IMG/VR virus record: IMGVR_UViG_3300009110_000302
Location: 53,536 to 117,535 of that record
Source of the DNA: a virus
Length of the DNA: 64,000 nucleotides
Direction: 5' to 3' (one strand)
Shown: positions 1 to 7,777 of the stretch, piece by piece
Layout of the letters: each line of letters starts with the position of its first letter
How positions within the stretch are numbered: position 1 is the first letter of the stretch
The notes under the pieces: generated by a model
What the model saw: only the letters and a program-made list of their open reading frames with translations
What the model was told of the DNA's origin: nothing
Database searches by the model: none
Made by a program: the position numbers and the translations under genes

Positions 1-5
1 AAAGG

Positions 6-401
6 TTGACTACGGGATTCGAGCATCGTGAATCTTATGACTATTTTCACTGGAATGCAAAAATGGCTGTTCCGAGGCTAAAAATGTTGAGAGATAACTT
101 AAATGGCTGTCCATCAGAATTTGCGCCAGAAGGTAAGGATGTAGAAGAGGGTGCCAAAGAGTGGAAAAAAATATTAAATAAAATAATTTGGTCTTTTGAA
201 AATTTAGATAACGAGCCATCCCCCAAGAAGCCAGACGATTATGACCCTCGACACACTAGAATTGAGTATGATGATGGCTCTGTAGCCTATGAACCTTTCG
301 ATGGCAGAAAATGGGATTGGTCAGAAGCGGAAGAACACGCTAAAAAAGTACAAGAGGGATTAGATTTGTACGGTAAGTATTATTTGAATTTGTGGGATTG
401 A
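6..401 (+). CDS. Hypothetical protein, start uncertain
   Basis: This 131-residue acidic, tryptophan-rich protein is not recognised. The frame opens with TTG at the window edge, just behind AAAGG, so the true start may lie upstream of the window. It is followed after 3 nt by the next gene, consistent with a compact operon. There is no signal peptide or membrane segment. Function unknown. Confidence 0.6.
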   Translation: MTTGFEHRESYDYFHWNAKMAVPRLKMLRDNLNGCPSEFAPEGKDVEEGAKEWKKILNKIIWSFENLDNEPSPKKPDDYDPRHTRIEYDDGSVAYEPFDGRKWDWSEAEEHAKKVQEGLDLYGKYYLNLWD

Positions 402-404
402 TTT

Positions 405-698
405 ATGAAAACAGATAAAAAATACAAAGGAATACCCCTTAACGACGACACCCTTGAAGAAGTCATGACTAGTGATTTTCCGAGAGTTTATATACATGAC
501 GTGAAAGATAACCCAGACGACACCTGCTCTATGGAAATTTCTACCAATAAAGCTTTTGACGAACTCTTTAAGAAAGAAAAAAATCGTAAGCGAGTTAGCA
601 ATAAAGGAATACGGGAGTTTTTTATAGAGCTACTCGAAAAGGGCATAGCTAAAGAAGATGGGTACGATTTAAAAAAGGCAAGTGAACTTTACAAATAG
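405..698 (+). CDS. Hypothetical protein (97 aa)
   Basis: This is a soluble, charged protein with a lysine- and arginine-rich middle and a C-terminal helix-like segment. It starts at an ATG 3 nt after the preceding stop and is probably translated from the same message. No family recognised. Confidence 0.65.
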   Translation: MKTDKKYKGIPLNDDTLEEVMTSDFPRVYIHDVKDNPDDTCSMEISTNKAFDELFKKEKNRKRVSNKGIREFFIELLEKGIAKEDGYDLKKASELYK

Positions 699-713
699 AC
701 GGATAAATATAAA

Positions 714-1301
714 ATGAATATAGCATTACCAGTTTTATTATTAGTATTTGGTGGATTAAGCTTTTGGGTACTGAATGAGTCGAAGCTCAAGTGGTATTTT
801 AAAACTATTTGCATAAGTACTTTCTGCGTTTTTACCATCGTGTTTTGGTCTTCTATTCACACTTTCTTAGGTTGGCCAGCTTTAGAGAAAGACGTTCCCG
901 ATAAGGTTCTTCTGCATTGGGTGATAATCAAAGAGCCGAATAAAATTACAGAGTTTAAAGGCAGGATTTATTTTCTAGTAGAGTCTGGTAAATATTCTGC
1001 GCCAGACCCGCTTGCTAAATTTTTTGGCTACAAGAAAGAGGATGTAGAGCCTCGTTTATACGGGGTGAAATATAACAGACAACTGCATGAACGTTTAGAG
1101 AAAGGCATAATACCTAAATTAAAAAAAGGTCAGCCTGTTTTAGGAAGATTGTCTAAAGCTGAGCGAAAAGAAGGAGGGGTGGGAAAAAACGGAGAAAATA
1201 AACAAGAAAATGAAGAAGGAGATGGAAGTGAGTCTCAGGAGCAAGATTGGCAATTTCACGAGTTGAGACCTTCCGATATACAGGGAAAACCAACAGACTA
1301 A
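714..1301 (+). CDS. Membrane-anchored hypothetical protein
   Basis: The first 55 residues form two hydrophobic segments (about 3-22 and 28-52). A soluble domain follows, then a Lys/Glu/Gly-rich low-complexity tail from about residue 150. The topology suggests an inner-membrane protein with its body on one side of the membrane. It precedes a Tat-signal protein and may act with it at the envelope; that is inference from order alone. Confidence 0.65.
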   Translation: MNIALPVLLLVFGGLSFWVLNESKLKWYFKTICISTFCVFTIVFWSSIHTFLGWPALEKDVPDKVLLHWVIIKEPNKITEFKGRIYFLVESGKYSAPDPLAKFFGYKKEDVEPRLYGVKYNRQLHERLEKGIIPKLKKGQPVLGRLSKAERKEGGVGKNGENKQENEEGDGSESQEQDWQFHELRPSDIQGKPTD

Positions 1302-1303
1302 GG

Positions 1304-1311
1304 AGTGTAAA
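1304..1311 (+). promoter_or_regulatory. Late-type promoter motif AGTGTAAA
   Basis: The AGTGTAAA box ends 8 nt before the ATG at 1320. The same box, at about the same distance, precedes genes at 10444, 40352 and, on the minus strand, 42961. No -35 box is evident. Confidence 0.45.
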
Positions 1312-1319
1312 TATTAAAA

Positions 1320-1871
1320 ATGAATAGGAGAGATTTCATAAAAAAGGCGTCCGTTATGGGTGCGCTAACTACTTGGACAGTGACTTGTAAATACGAGGAA
1401 GAAGAGCACCACCCAAAGGGGGAAGAGGGCGAAGTTGGAGAGACTGGTTATAACTGGGATTATAGAGTTTATTGTTATGAGCGTCAGCAGGGTGAATGGA
1501 TATTCAGTCAAAACACCAGAGGTAGTTTTTCTTATCAGAGAGAATATATGCTTGAGGAAGATAACCCTAGTCCTTACGCTGGTTGGATGGACGGAGGTAA
1601 GTTACATTTTGTGACACTCGAAGAAGCTCAAGACTTTGTTGATTGTCATGTTAGAGCTAAAGATGATACCAATCTTATAGATTCTATTTATGATATTTAT
1701 TATATCAAGAGGAATCTAGATGTCGTTGATGGGGCAGATACAATCGAAGAGGTTTGGAGGGAAACAGAAATAAAAGTAGCTCATTATTGGTTTAACGGAG
1801 AGACGGGTAGACAAATACACTGGGTCGCAGAGAAGCCTTATACAGATTGGAGTAAAGTAGAAAGCTCTTAA
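1320..1871 (+). CDS. Tat-signal exported protein
   Basis: The N-terminus MNRRDFIKKASVMGAL is a good twin-arginine signal (RR at residues 3-4, F/I, K, then a hydrophobic stretch). It ends near a cysteine at about residue 24, which could be lipidated, although the lipobox is weak. The mature 160 residues are acidic and aromatic-rich, without a recognised fold. A Tat substrate is rare in a phage and implies export of a folded protein by the host Tat system. The late-type box lies just upstream. Confidence 0.7.
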   Translation: MNRRDFIKKASVMGALTTWTVTCKYEEEEHHPKGEEGEVGETGYNWDYRVYCYERQQGEWIFSQNTRGSFSYQREYMLEEDNPSPYAGWMDGGKLHFVTLEEAQDFVDCHVRAKDDTNLIDSIYDIYYIKRNLDVVDGADTIEEVWRETEIKVAHYWFNGETGRQIHWVAEKPYTDWSKVESS

Positions 1872-1877
1872 TTAAAA

Positions 1878-2597
1878 ATGACTAAAGGTATTTTATATAT
1901 TTGTTATGATGGAGGAGTTGAGGTAAAAGTACCTTATTTTAAAGAGGTCAAAAGAAGTATCTCTAGCTTGAGGAAGTATTGTAAATTGCCTATTACTATT
2001 TATACAAACGGTAACGTAAAAAACGAGGATTTTAACCAAGGGCTTGAGGATGTTAACGTCTTGATAAGGAACGAAATCAAATCTAGTCTTCCTTCTGAGC
2101 CCAGATTAGACCCACAACGAAGGGGGTGGACTTTTCCTAAATTACATTGTTTTAAAAATCTACCTTACGACATGACTATCTTTGTTGATACAGATACGGT
2201 ATTTTTTGATGATCCGTCTGGATTAATTTCCGAAGATTATGATTTAGCTATATGCCGAGATGTGTATTACAAGAAGCGAAGGAAGGCCGGTCAATTAACC
2301 AAACACTTTAATACCGGATTTTTTATAGCTCGAAGAGGAGAGCCTTTTAAGAAGCTCATAGACATGGCCTTAGACCTAGTTGGGAAAGAAGAGTTTTCTA
2401 AAGAAAGTAGGTATACGAGTGAAAACCATGATAATCGTGATCAGCCTCTTTTCAATTTAGCTCTAGACTTTATTCACGATATTAATATTAGAATTTTACC
2501 TCAAAAATGGAACGTTAGAGGTCATATTTCAAGTTTTATAGACGAGCCTAAGATGATTCATGATAGGAGGCTTATCAGTTTTGGAGGGCTGTCATGA
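1878..2597 (+). CDS. Nucleotide-diphospho-sugar glycosyltransferase-like protein
   Basis: The 239-residue protein carries a DxD metal-binding motif in the context TIFVDTDTVFFDD near residue 100, preceded by an aromatic, basic lead-in and followed by a segment resembling a GT-A fold. It probably moves a sugar from a nucleotide donor to an envelope or virion acceptor. It sits just upstream of GlmS, which makes the amino-sugar precursor glucosamine-6-phosphate. The acceptor cannot be told from the sequence. Confidence 0.6.
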   Translation: MTKGILYICYDGGVEVKVPYFKEVKRSISSLRKYCKLPITIYTNGNVKNEDFNQGLEDVNVLIRNEIKSSLPSEPRLDPQRRGWTFPKLHCFKNLPYDMTIFVDTDTVFFDDPSGLISEDYDLAICRDVYYKKRRKAGQLTKHFNTGFFIARRGEPFKKLIDMALDLVGKEEFSKESRYTSENHDNRDQPLFNLALDFIHDINIRILPQKWNVRGHISSFIDEPKMIHDRRLISFGGLS

Positions 2598-2773
2598 TAA
2601 AAGGGTGGAAAGAGGTGAGCGTGGATTGGAAAAAAAATATGCTTATCTTTATGAAAGTGATTGGTGAGGAGACGGGAGATTGGTGTCCTGAACATTGGGA
2701 AGAATACGGTATAAGTAGGGAAGACGCCCAGATAATTTTAGACGAATATGAAAAGACGTTTCCAGAGGATTAA
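2594..2773 (+). CDS. Small hypothetical protein (59 aa)
   Basis: The ATG overlaps the TGA of the glycosyltransferase gene (ATGA junction), and the frame runs to a TAA 2 nt before glmS. The product is rich in Trp, Glu and Asp and ends in a likely helix. Filling the gap with perfect 4-nt coupling is the main reason to call it real. Confidence 0.6.
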   Translation: MIKGWKEVSVDWKKNMLIFMKVIGEETGDWCPEHWEEYGISREDAQIILDEYEKTFPED

Positions 2774-2775
2774 AA

Positions 2776-4614
2776 ATGTGTGGAATAATTGGATACATTG
2801 GAGAGGAGAAAGCCTCAGATAAGATATATTCGGGATTAGAAAAATTAGAATATAGAGGTTACGATTCTTGCGGCGTTGCGGTATTTAATAAAAATACTAA
2901 TGAATTAGCTTGTTCCTACCACCTCTCTGCGCCTAGTGAAATCGAATCTTATAACGCTTTACCTGAATCTTTTTGCGGCATAGGTCATACAAGATGGGCG
3001 ACACACGGCGCGGTCACCTTAACTAATACTCATCCTCATAAAAGCTGTGACGACACCGTATACCTTGTCCATAATGGGGTTATAGAAAATGCTGATCAAA
3101 TAAAGAAGGGGCTAGAAAACGAGGAGTGTGAATTTTATAGCGAGACAGACACAGAAGCTCTCGTTAATTTAATTGCATTTTGTTATAACGACTCTAGCGA
3201 TAAAGAGCCCGTTTTAGCAATTAACCAAGCTTTGAAAGAGGTCGAAGGGACTTACGGTCTTGCTATTATGTTTAAAGATCACCCTAGCGTCATCTTTGCG
3301 GTTAGAAGAAGCTCTCCTTTAGTGTTGGGACTCAAAGAGGAAGAAACTTATATCTCTAGCGATACGAACGCTTTGCCTTCTGATACGGAGAAGGTTGTAT
3401 ATTTGGAAGATGGAGACGTAGCGGAGGTTAAAAAAGACAGCTTTAAGATTTATGATAGAAATAGCAAACAATACGATAGTAGGCGCACCGCTATAAAAAT
3501 AAAAATACCAAAAAGACACCATCAGCTTGGGAGTTACGAAACATTTTTAGAAAAAGAGATTTATGAGCAACCAGACTCGATAAGGGAGACAACGAGAGGT
3601 CGGTTCAATAAGGATTTTGATTCTGTGATTTTAGGGGGCATAGATACCGAAAGGGACATTAAGAGGGTTCTGTTTATAGGTTGCGGCACCGCTTACCACG
3701 CTGGCCTTTTGGGTAAATACTTTATAGAAAACATAGCTAAGGTTCCCGCTAGTGTAGAGATCGCTTCAGAGTATAAATATAAGAATAACCCCACGGAAGA
3801 CGGGACTCTTGTGGTTGTGATAAGCCAGTCTGGTGAAACCATAGATACTCTAGCGGCACTGAAGGAGGCTCAAGATAGGGGGCTTGATACAATAGCTATA
3901 ACAAATACCGTCATGAGCAGTATAGCTCGTCAGGTTGAGGAGGGAATCTACCAACGTGTCGGCCCTGAGGTTTCAGTGGCTTCAACTAAGGCTTTTACGT
4001 CTCAAATAACTCTAGCTTTGATGCTGGCTATTTTAATTGGGCGTAAGAATGGGATGAGTTTATTGGAGTCAAAAAGGATGATTGGGTATTTAAGGAGGTT
4101 ACCGAGCTTGATAGATCAAACTTTAAGTATGACCAAAGAAAAGGCGCGTAAGCTTGCGGTTGGACATTCTTTATTAAAAGAGATGACCTTTTTGGGTAGG
4201 CAGTATATGTACCCAATAGCTTTAGAAGCGGCGTTAAAAACGAGAGAGCTTGCCTATGTAAATACTATCGGTTATACGTCTGGAGAAATGAAACACGGGC
4301 CGTTAGCCTCTATAAGTAGCCATTCTTTTGTTTGGGTTTTAGCTCCCCAAGAAGGATTGAAAGAAAAAAATATAACGACGATTAAAGAACTTAGCTCTAG
4401 AGGGGTAAACCATATAACCGTGGTAAAGCAGGAGGGGCAAGATTTCCCAAAAGATTGTCATGATAATTTTATAAATATACCTAAAGCTCCAGAGTTTCTT
4501 TTACCCGTGTTGGCGACTATCCCCATCCAGTTGTTTGCTTTAGAGATGGCCAAAGTCAGAAATTTAAATGTAGACAAGCCGAGGCATTTAGCGAAATCTG
4601 TTACAGTAGAATGA
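2776..4614 (+). CDS. glmS: Glutamine--fructose-6-phosphate aminotransferase (isomerizing)
   Basis: GlmS makes glucosamine-6-phosphate and glutamate from fructose-6-phosphate and glutamine, the entry step to UDP-GlcNAc. The protein begins MCGIIGYIG, with the catalytic Cys2 of the N-terminal glutaminase domain. It has GHTRWATHG near residue 75, two SIS sugar-isomerase domains (with SQSGETIDT and STKAFTSQ signatures) and the conserved C-terminus KPRHLAKSVTVE. At 612 residues it is full length. It lies between glycosyltransferase and COQ4-like genes with 2-4 nt junctions, so it is an integral phage operon gene. It could feed host wall synthesis or phage glycan synthesis. Confidence 0.95.
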   Translation: MCGIIGYIGEEKASDKIYSGLEKLEYRGYDSCGVAVFNKNTNELACSYHLSAPSEIESYNALPESFCGIGHTRWATHGAVTLTNTHPHKSCDDTVYLVHNGVIENADQIKKGLENEECEFYSETDTEALVNLIAFCYNDSSDKEPVLAINQALKEVEGTYGLAIMFKDHPSVIFAVRRSSPLVLGLKEEETYISSDTNALPSDTEKVVYLEDGDVAEVKKDSFKIYDRNSKQYDSRRTAIKIKIPKRHHQLGSYETFLEKEIYEQPDSIRETTRGRFNKDFDSVILGGIDTERDIKRVLFIGCGTAYHAGLLGKYFIENIAKVPASVEIASEYKYKNNPTEDGTLVVVISQSGETIDTLAALKEAQDRGLDTIAITNTVMSSIARQVEEGIYQRVGPEVSVASTKAFTSQITLALMLAILIGRKNGMSLLESKRMIGYLRRLPSLIDQTLSMTKEKARKLAVGHSLLKEMTFLGRQYMYPIALEAALKTRELAYVNTIGYTSGEMKHGPLASISSHSFVWVLAPQEGLKEKNITTIKELSSRGVNHITVVKQEGQDFPKDCHDNFINIPKAPEFLLPVLATIPIQLFALEMAKVRNLNVDKPRHLAKSVTVE

Positions 4615-5195
4615 GCACTCCTAGACAATACATAGAAGAAGTTGAGCGACTTATAAATGAGTGGCACGTTCCCTTACATGAAAATAAAACAACTTTGACG
4701 GAAGCTCTGAAATCTATGGAGGGTTTTAAATTAGAGGCGGAAGATGTCCCTTTGATTATCAAATTGGTAGAAAACCCCAAGTACGACATCGGTTTATTCG
4801 CAGGTAATGTTTCTCTTCATAATCATGACTGTATTCATTTACTTCTTGGTAGAGGTCTTAGAGTGAAAGATGAGGCTTTCGTAATAGGTTATACGATGGG
4901 AAGCACAAAGAAGATGTGGAGATGGAGAAGAAATTTATATATGTTCTGTGCCAAATACTTATTTCCGAAAGGTTATAGATTCGGAGAGGAAGAAAGGTTT
5001 GTATTTAACGTAGGAGTGATGTTAGGGGAGAGTTGTGACACGGATCTTTCCGAAGTCGATTTTAAGGCTTTAGGAAAATATAGAATAGAGAAAGTTAGGA
5101 GATTACTCGGTATAGATAAAGAATTATTAAAAAGTTATTATGAAATTGAAAAAAAATGTTTCTTAAATAGCGAGGAGAGTCAAAGACTAACATAA
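4611..5195 (+). CDS. COQ4-like protein
   Basis: COQ4 family proteins take part in ubiquinone synthesis (C1 decarboxylation and hydroxylation in recent work) and carry the metal-binding signature HDxxHx(11)E. Here HDCIH begins near residue 72 and is followed by exactly eleven residues and a Glu. The surrounding helical context (LLLGRGLRVKDEAFVIGY) is also like the family. At 194 residues the length suits a compact COQ4 domain. The start overlaps the glmS stop (ATGA). A distinct function for a viral member is possible. Confidence 0.6.
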   Translation: MSTPRQYIEEVERLINEWHVPLHENKTTLTEALKSMEGFKLEAEDVPLIIKLVENPKYDIGLFAGNVSLHNHDCIHLLLGRGLRVKDEAFVIGYTMGSTKKMWRWRRNLYMFCAKYLFPKGYRFGEEERFVFNVGVMLGESCDTDLSEVDFKALGKYRIEKVRRLLGIDKELLKSYYEIEKKCFLNSEESQRLT

Positions 5196-5455
5196 TGGAA
5201 GATTACAAAGAAATTTGGGAAAAGTATCATGAAAAGATTATCGAAAGGCTTGGATGGGTTGGGGCGTTTCTTGTGGTATTGGGCTATTACCTTAATGCTC
5301 AACATTATCTATGTTGTTGGCTTGTATGGACGGTGGGTAATGCGTTTATTGCGGGGTATTCGATCCACAAAAAAGCATACCCAACGGCGTTAATGTCTTT
5401 AATTATCGCTATAATGAATATATATGGATACATAGAATGGAAGGAGGCTTTATGA
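5195..5455 (+). CDS. Small integral membrane protein, PnuC/CBU_0592-like
   Basis: After a 19-residue amphipathic start come three hydrophobic helices (about 20-35, 38-53 and 60-78), with a VGNAFIAGYSIHKKAYP turn and an IYGYIEW ending. This pattern resembles small CBU_0592-type membrane proteins and half of a PnuC-type vitamin transporter. The ATG shares its A with the preceding TAA. Transport of a small molecule is possible but not shown. Confidence 0.5.
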   Translation: MEDYKEIWEKYHEKIIERLGWVGAFLVVLGYYLNAQHYLCCWLVWTVGNAFIAGYSIHKKAYPTALMSLIIAIMNIYGYIEWKEAL

Positions 5456-5649
5456 AAAACACAAAAAAGAGAATGCACCGAACGTCAGACCCGACTTGGC
5501 ATACCTACACATATAGTGGAGAGACAAAAAGCCCATTTGACATAGAAATGATTAAATATTATAATGAATCCGAAGGCAGGGATCAAATATTGTTCCTTTA
5601 TAAAGATAAAACCGATGGGAAAATTTTTAAATATAGAATATTACAGTGA
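5452..5649 (+). CDS. Small hypothetical protein (65 aa)
   Basis: The ATG at 5452 is chosen because GGAGG stands 4 nt before it and it overlaps the preceding TGA. An in-frame ATG at 5437 lies within the upstream gene. The product is basic at the N-terminus and otherwise unremarkable. It sits directly before the decarboxylase, with which it overlaps by 4 nt. Confidence 0.6.
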   Translation: MKNTKKRMHRTSDPTWHTYTYSGETKSPFDIEMIKYYNESEGRDQILFLYKDKTDGKIFKYRILQ

Positions 5650-6749
5650 TCGATGAAGATAAAAAAATACTTAATGACTTTTTTGAGTCCTTGGTAGTAG
5701 GAAAGGAGACTTTTATAGGTTATCCCGTTAATACCCTTTTCGATTATTCTGAATTATTTAAATTTTTATCTATACCCCTGAACAACGTAGGCGACCCCTT
5801 TTGTTCTAGTTATTATGGCCTCGATTCAAGACTGATGGAAAGAGAGGTGTTGGATTGGTTTGCCAAACTCCACAACGCTCCATTAGATAATTATTGGGGT
5901 TACGTTACAAATGGAGGTACGGAAGGTAATATGTATGGTCTTTATCTCGCTAGGGAACTGTATCCCAAAGGGGTTGTTTATTATTCGCAAGACACGCATT
6001 ATAGCGTGAGTAAAAATATTCGTATGTTAAACATGGAACACGTTATGATAAAGTCTCGTCGTAGCGGAGAAATGGATTACCAAGATTTACATGAAATGAT
6101 TTCAACTTGGCGTTCGGCTCCTCCTGTTATTTTCGCTAACGTGGGGACAACAATGAGAGAGGGTTTCGATGATATAAATGAAATAAAAAAAGTTTTAAGA
6201 GCTTTAGCCATCCCAGAGTATTATATTCATGCGGATGCGGCATTAGGAGGAATGACATTACCATTTATAGAAAATTCCCCTGCTTTTGATTTTACGACAG
6301 GCGTACAAAGTATGTCTATTAGTGGTCATAAATTTATAGGCTCTCCTTTGCCGTGCGGAGTTGTTTTAGCTTTAAAAAGTAATGTAGGTAGAGTAGCGAG
6401 GGCGGTAGAGTATGTAGGGTCTTTGGATAGCACGGTTAGTGGCTCTAGAAATGGCTTTACTCCCATACTTTTATGGTACGCGATAAAGAAATTTGGATTT
6501 AATGGCTTCAAGAAAATGGTTAGAGGTTGCGTCAGAACAGCAGAATTAGCCGTTAGAAAGATGAACGACAGCAATATAAAGGCTTGGAAAAACGACTATG
6601 CTATAACGGTAGTTTTCCCTAGACCCGCTGAAAATGTGGTAAAAAAGTGGAAATTAGCGGTACAAGACGATATTGCTCATATTATTTGTATGCCTCAAGT
6701 TAATGGGGATGTAATTAATAATGTAATAAAAGACATAAGAGAAAGGTGA
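5646..6749 (+). CDS. PLP-dependent decarboxylase, histidine-decarboxylase-like
   Basis: This group II pyridoxal-phosphate decarboxylase is most like the PLP-dependent histidine decarboxylases that turn histidine into histamine. The 367-residue length fits that branch. Visible signatures are TNGGTEGN near residue 88 (phosphate binding), HADAALGG near 194 (the Asp that contacts the PLP ring nitrogen) and SGHKFIG near 226, with Lys229 as the likely Schiff-base lysine. Translation starts at a GTG that overlaps the preceding TGA. The substrate could be another amino acid. Proline dehydrogenase and an ornithine-cyclodeaminase homologue lie downstream, so this is an amino-acid metabolism block. Confidence 0.85.
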   Translation: MIDEDKKILNDFFESLVVGKETFIGYPVNTLFDYSELFKFLSIPLNNVGDPFCSSYYGLDSRLMEREVLDWFAKLHNAPLDNYWGYVTNGGTEGNMYGLYLARELYPKGVVYYSQDTHYSVSKNIRMLNMEHVMIKSRRSGEMDYQDLHEMISTWRSAPPVIFANVGTTMREGFDDINEIKKVLRALAIPEYYIHADAALGGMTLPFIENSPAFDFTTGVQSMSISGHKFIGSPLPCGVVLALKSNVGRVARAVEYVGSLDSTVSGSRNGFTPILLWYAIKKFGFNGFKKMVRGCVRTAELAVRKMNDSNIKAWKNDYAITVVFPRPAENVVKKWKLAVQDDIAHIICMPQVNGDVINNVIKDIRER

Positions 6750-6755
6750 TGTTTT

Positions 6756-6920
6756 ATGGAAGAAAAATGGGTGGCAATTGTTTATAATGGAGGAGACAAA
6801 GTAGGTTCTCGAATCTTTGAGGGCGAGGAGTCACAAACCCGACCAGAAGCGAGGCGTTGGGTCATCTCCCAATTTGGTGAGGGTACGGACTGGTCTTTTC
6901 ATCATGTAATAGAGCGTTAA
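6756..6920 (+). CDS. Small hypothetical protein (54 aa)
   Basis: An open frame from ATG 6756 to TAA 6920 fills the gap between decarboxylase and proline dehydrogenase. The product begins with a beta-like segment and has an RPEARRWVISQF helix followed by a DWSFHHV strand. A possible weak ribosome site (AAGGTGATG) lies upstream. Function unknown. Confidence 0.5.
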   Translation: MEEKWVAIVYNGGDKVGSRIFEGEESQTRPEARRWVISQFGEGTDWSFHHVIER

Positions 6921-6934
6921 TTGGAATATGAAGA

Positions 6935-7777
6935 ATGAATTTTTTATATCCATTAGCGAAAAGGTTTATTGCTGGCTATGATTTGGAATCTGCCAGAGAT
7001 AATATTCAACGCCTAATGGATGAAGGCTACGAGGTTTCAATAGATTACGTCGGTGAGAATAGTAAAAGTCAGGAGGACTGTTTGAAAGCTTTTAAGCAGT
7101 ATGTCAAAATTATAAAATTTTATAAAAATAAAAAAATAAACATCTCCATTAAGCCTTCTCAATTAGGAATAAACATCCACCCAATACTTTCTTATTCTCA
7201 CATTTCCAAATTAGCTGAACTAGCTAAAAAACATAACCATACAATCCGTTTAGATATGGAAGATTCAAAAGTTACAGAGCTTACGAGGAATCTTGCTGTT
7301 TGTTTAAATAGGAGGTTTGGAAATGTGGGAGTAGCGATACAAGCTAATTTACATAGAAGTAATAAAGACATTGATAATCTAATAAAGGAAGGGGTTTCTG
7401 TTCGTTTAGTTAAGGGGGCATATAAAGAAAATGAGAAAGTAGCTTATCAAAATTATTTTGATATAACTGGCTCTTTTTTTGATTATGCTGCTAGGTTGTA
7501 TTCAAGAAAGGCAAATAAACCAGCACTCGCCACCCATGATGAAGAGTTGTTAGGGGATGTAGAGGAACTTATACCCCATCCTGATTATTTTGAATATGAG
7601 TTTCTTTATGGAGTTCGTAGAGATTTACAAAAAAGCTTGAAAGATAAAGGGTATACGGTTAGAGTATATATACCATTTGGAAAGAATTGGCTACCTTATA
7701 CGTTGAGGAGACTTAAAGAGTGGAAGAACTTAAAGTTTGTAATAAAAAATATACTGTATGAGATATTTAAGCGATGA
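6935..7777 (+). CDS. putA-like: Proline dehydrogenase
   Basis: Proline dehydrogenase oxidises L-proline to pyrroline-5-carboxylate and passes electrons through FAD to quinone. Family signatures are clear: SIKPSQLG near residue 70, VRLVKGAYKE near 155, ALATHDEELL near 194, and YEFLYGVRRDLQ followed by VRVYIPFGKNWLPYTLRRL near 218-255. The last segment holds the arginines that bind the proline carboxylate. At 280 residues it is a stand-alone monofunctional form without the P5C dehydrogenase domain of PutA. It overlaps the next gene by 20 nt. It could feed electrons to the respiratory chain during infection. Confidence 0.9.
   Translation: MNFLYPLAKRFIAGYDLESARDNIQRLMDEGYEVSIDYVGENSKSQEDCLKAFKQYVKIIKFYKNKKINISIKPSQLGINIHPILSYSHISKLAELAKKHNHTIRLDMEDSKVTELTRNLAVCLNRRFGNVGVAIQANLHRSNKDIDNLIKEGVSVRLVKGAYKENEKVAYQNYFDITGSFFDYAARLYSRKANKPALATHDEELLGDVEELIPHPDYFEYEFLYGVRRDLQKSLKDKGYTVRVYIPFGKNWLPYTLRRLKEWKNLKFVIKNILYEIFKR

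Noticed and set aside
2762-2776. glmS ribozyme upstream of glmS
   Set aside because: Only 2 nt separate glmS from the preceding gene, so no room for the ribozyme.
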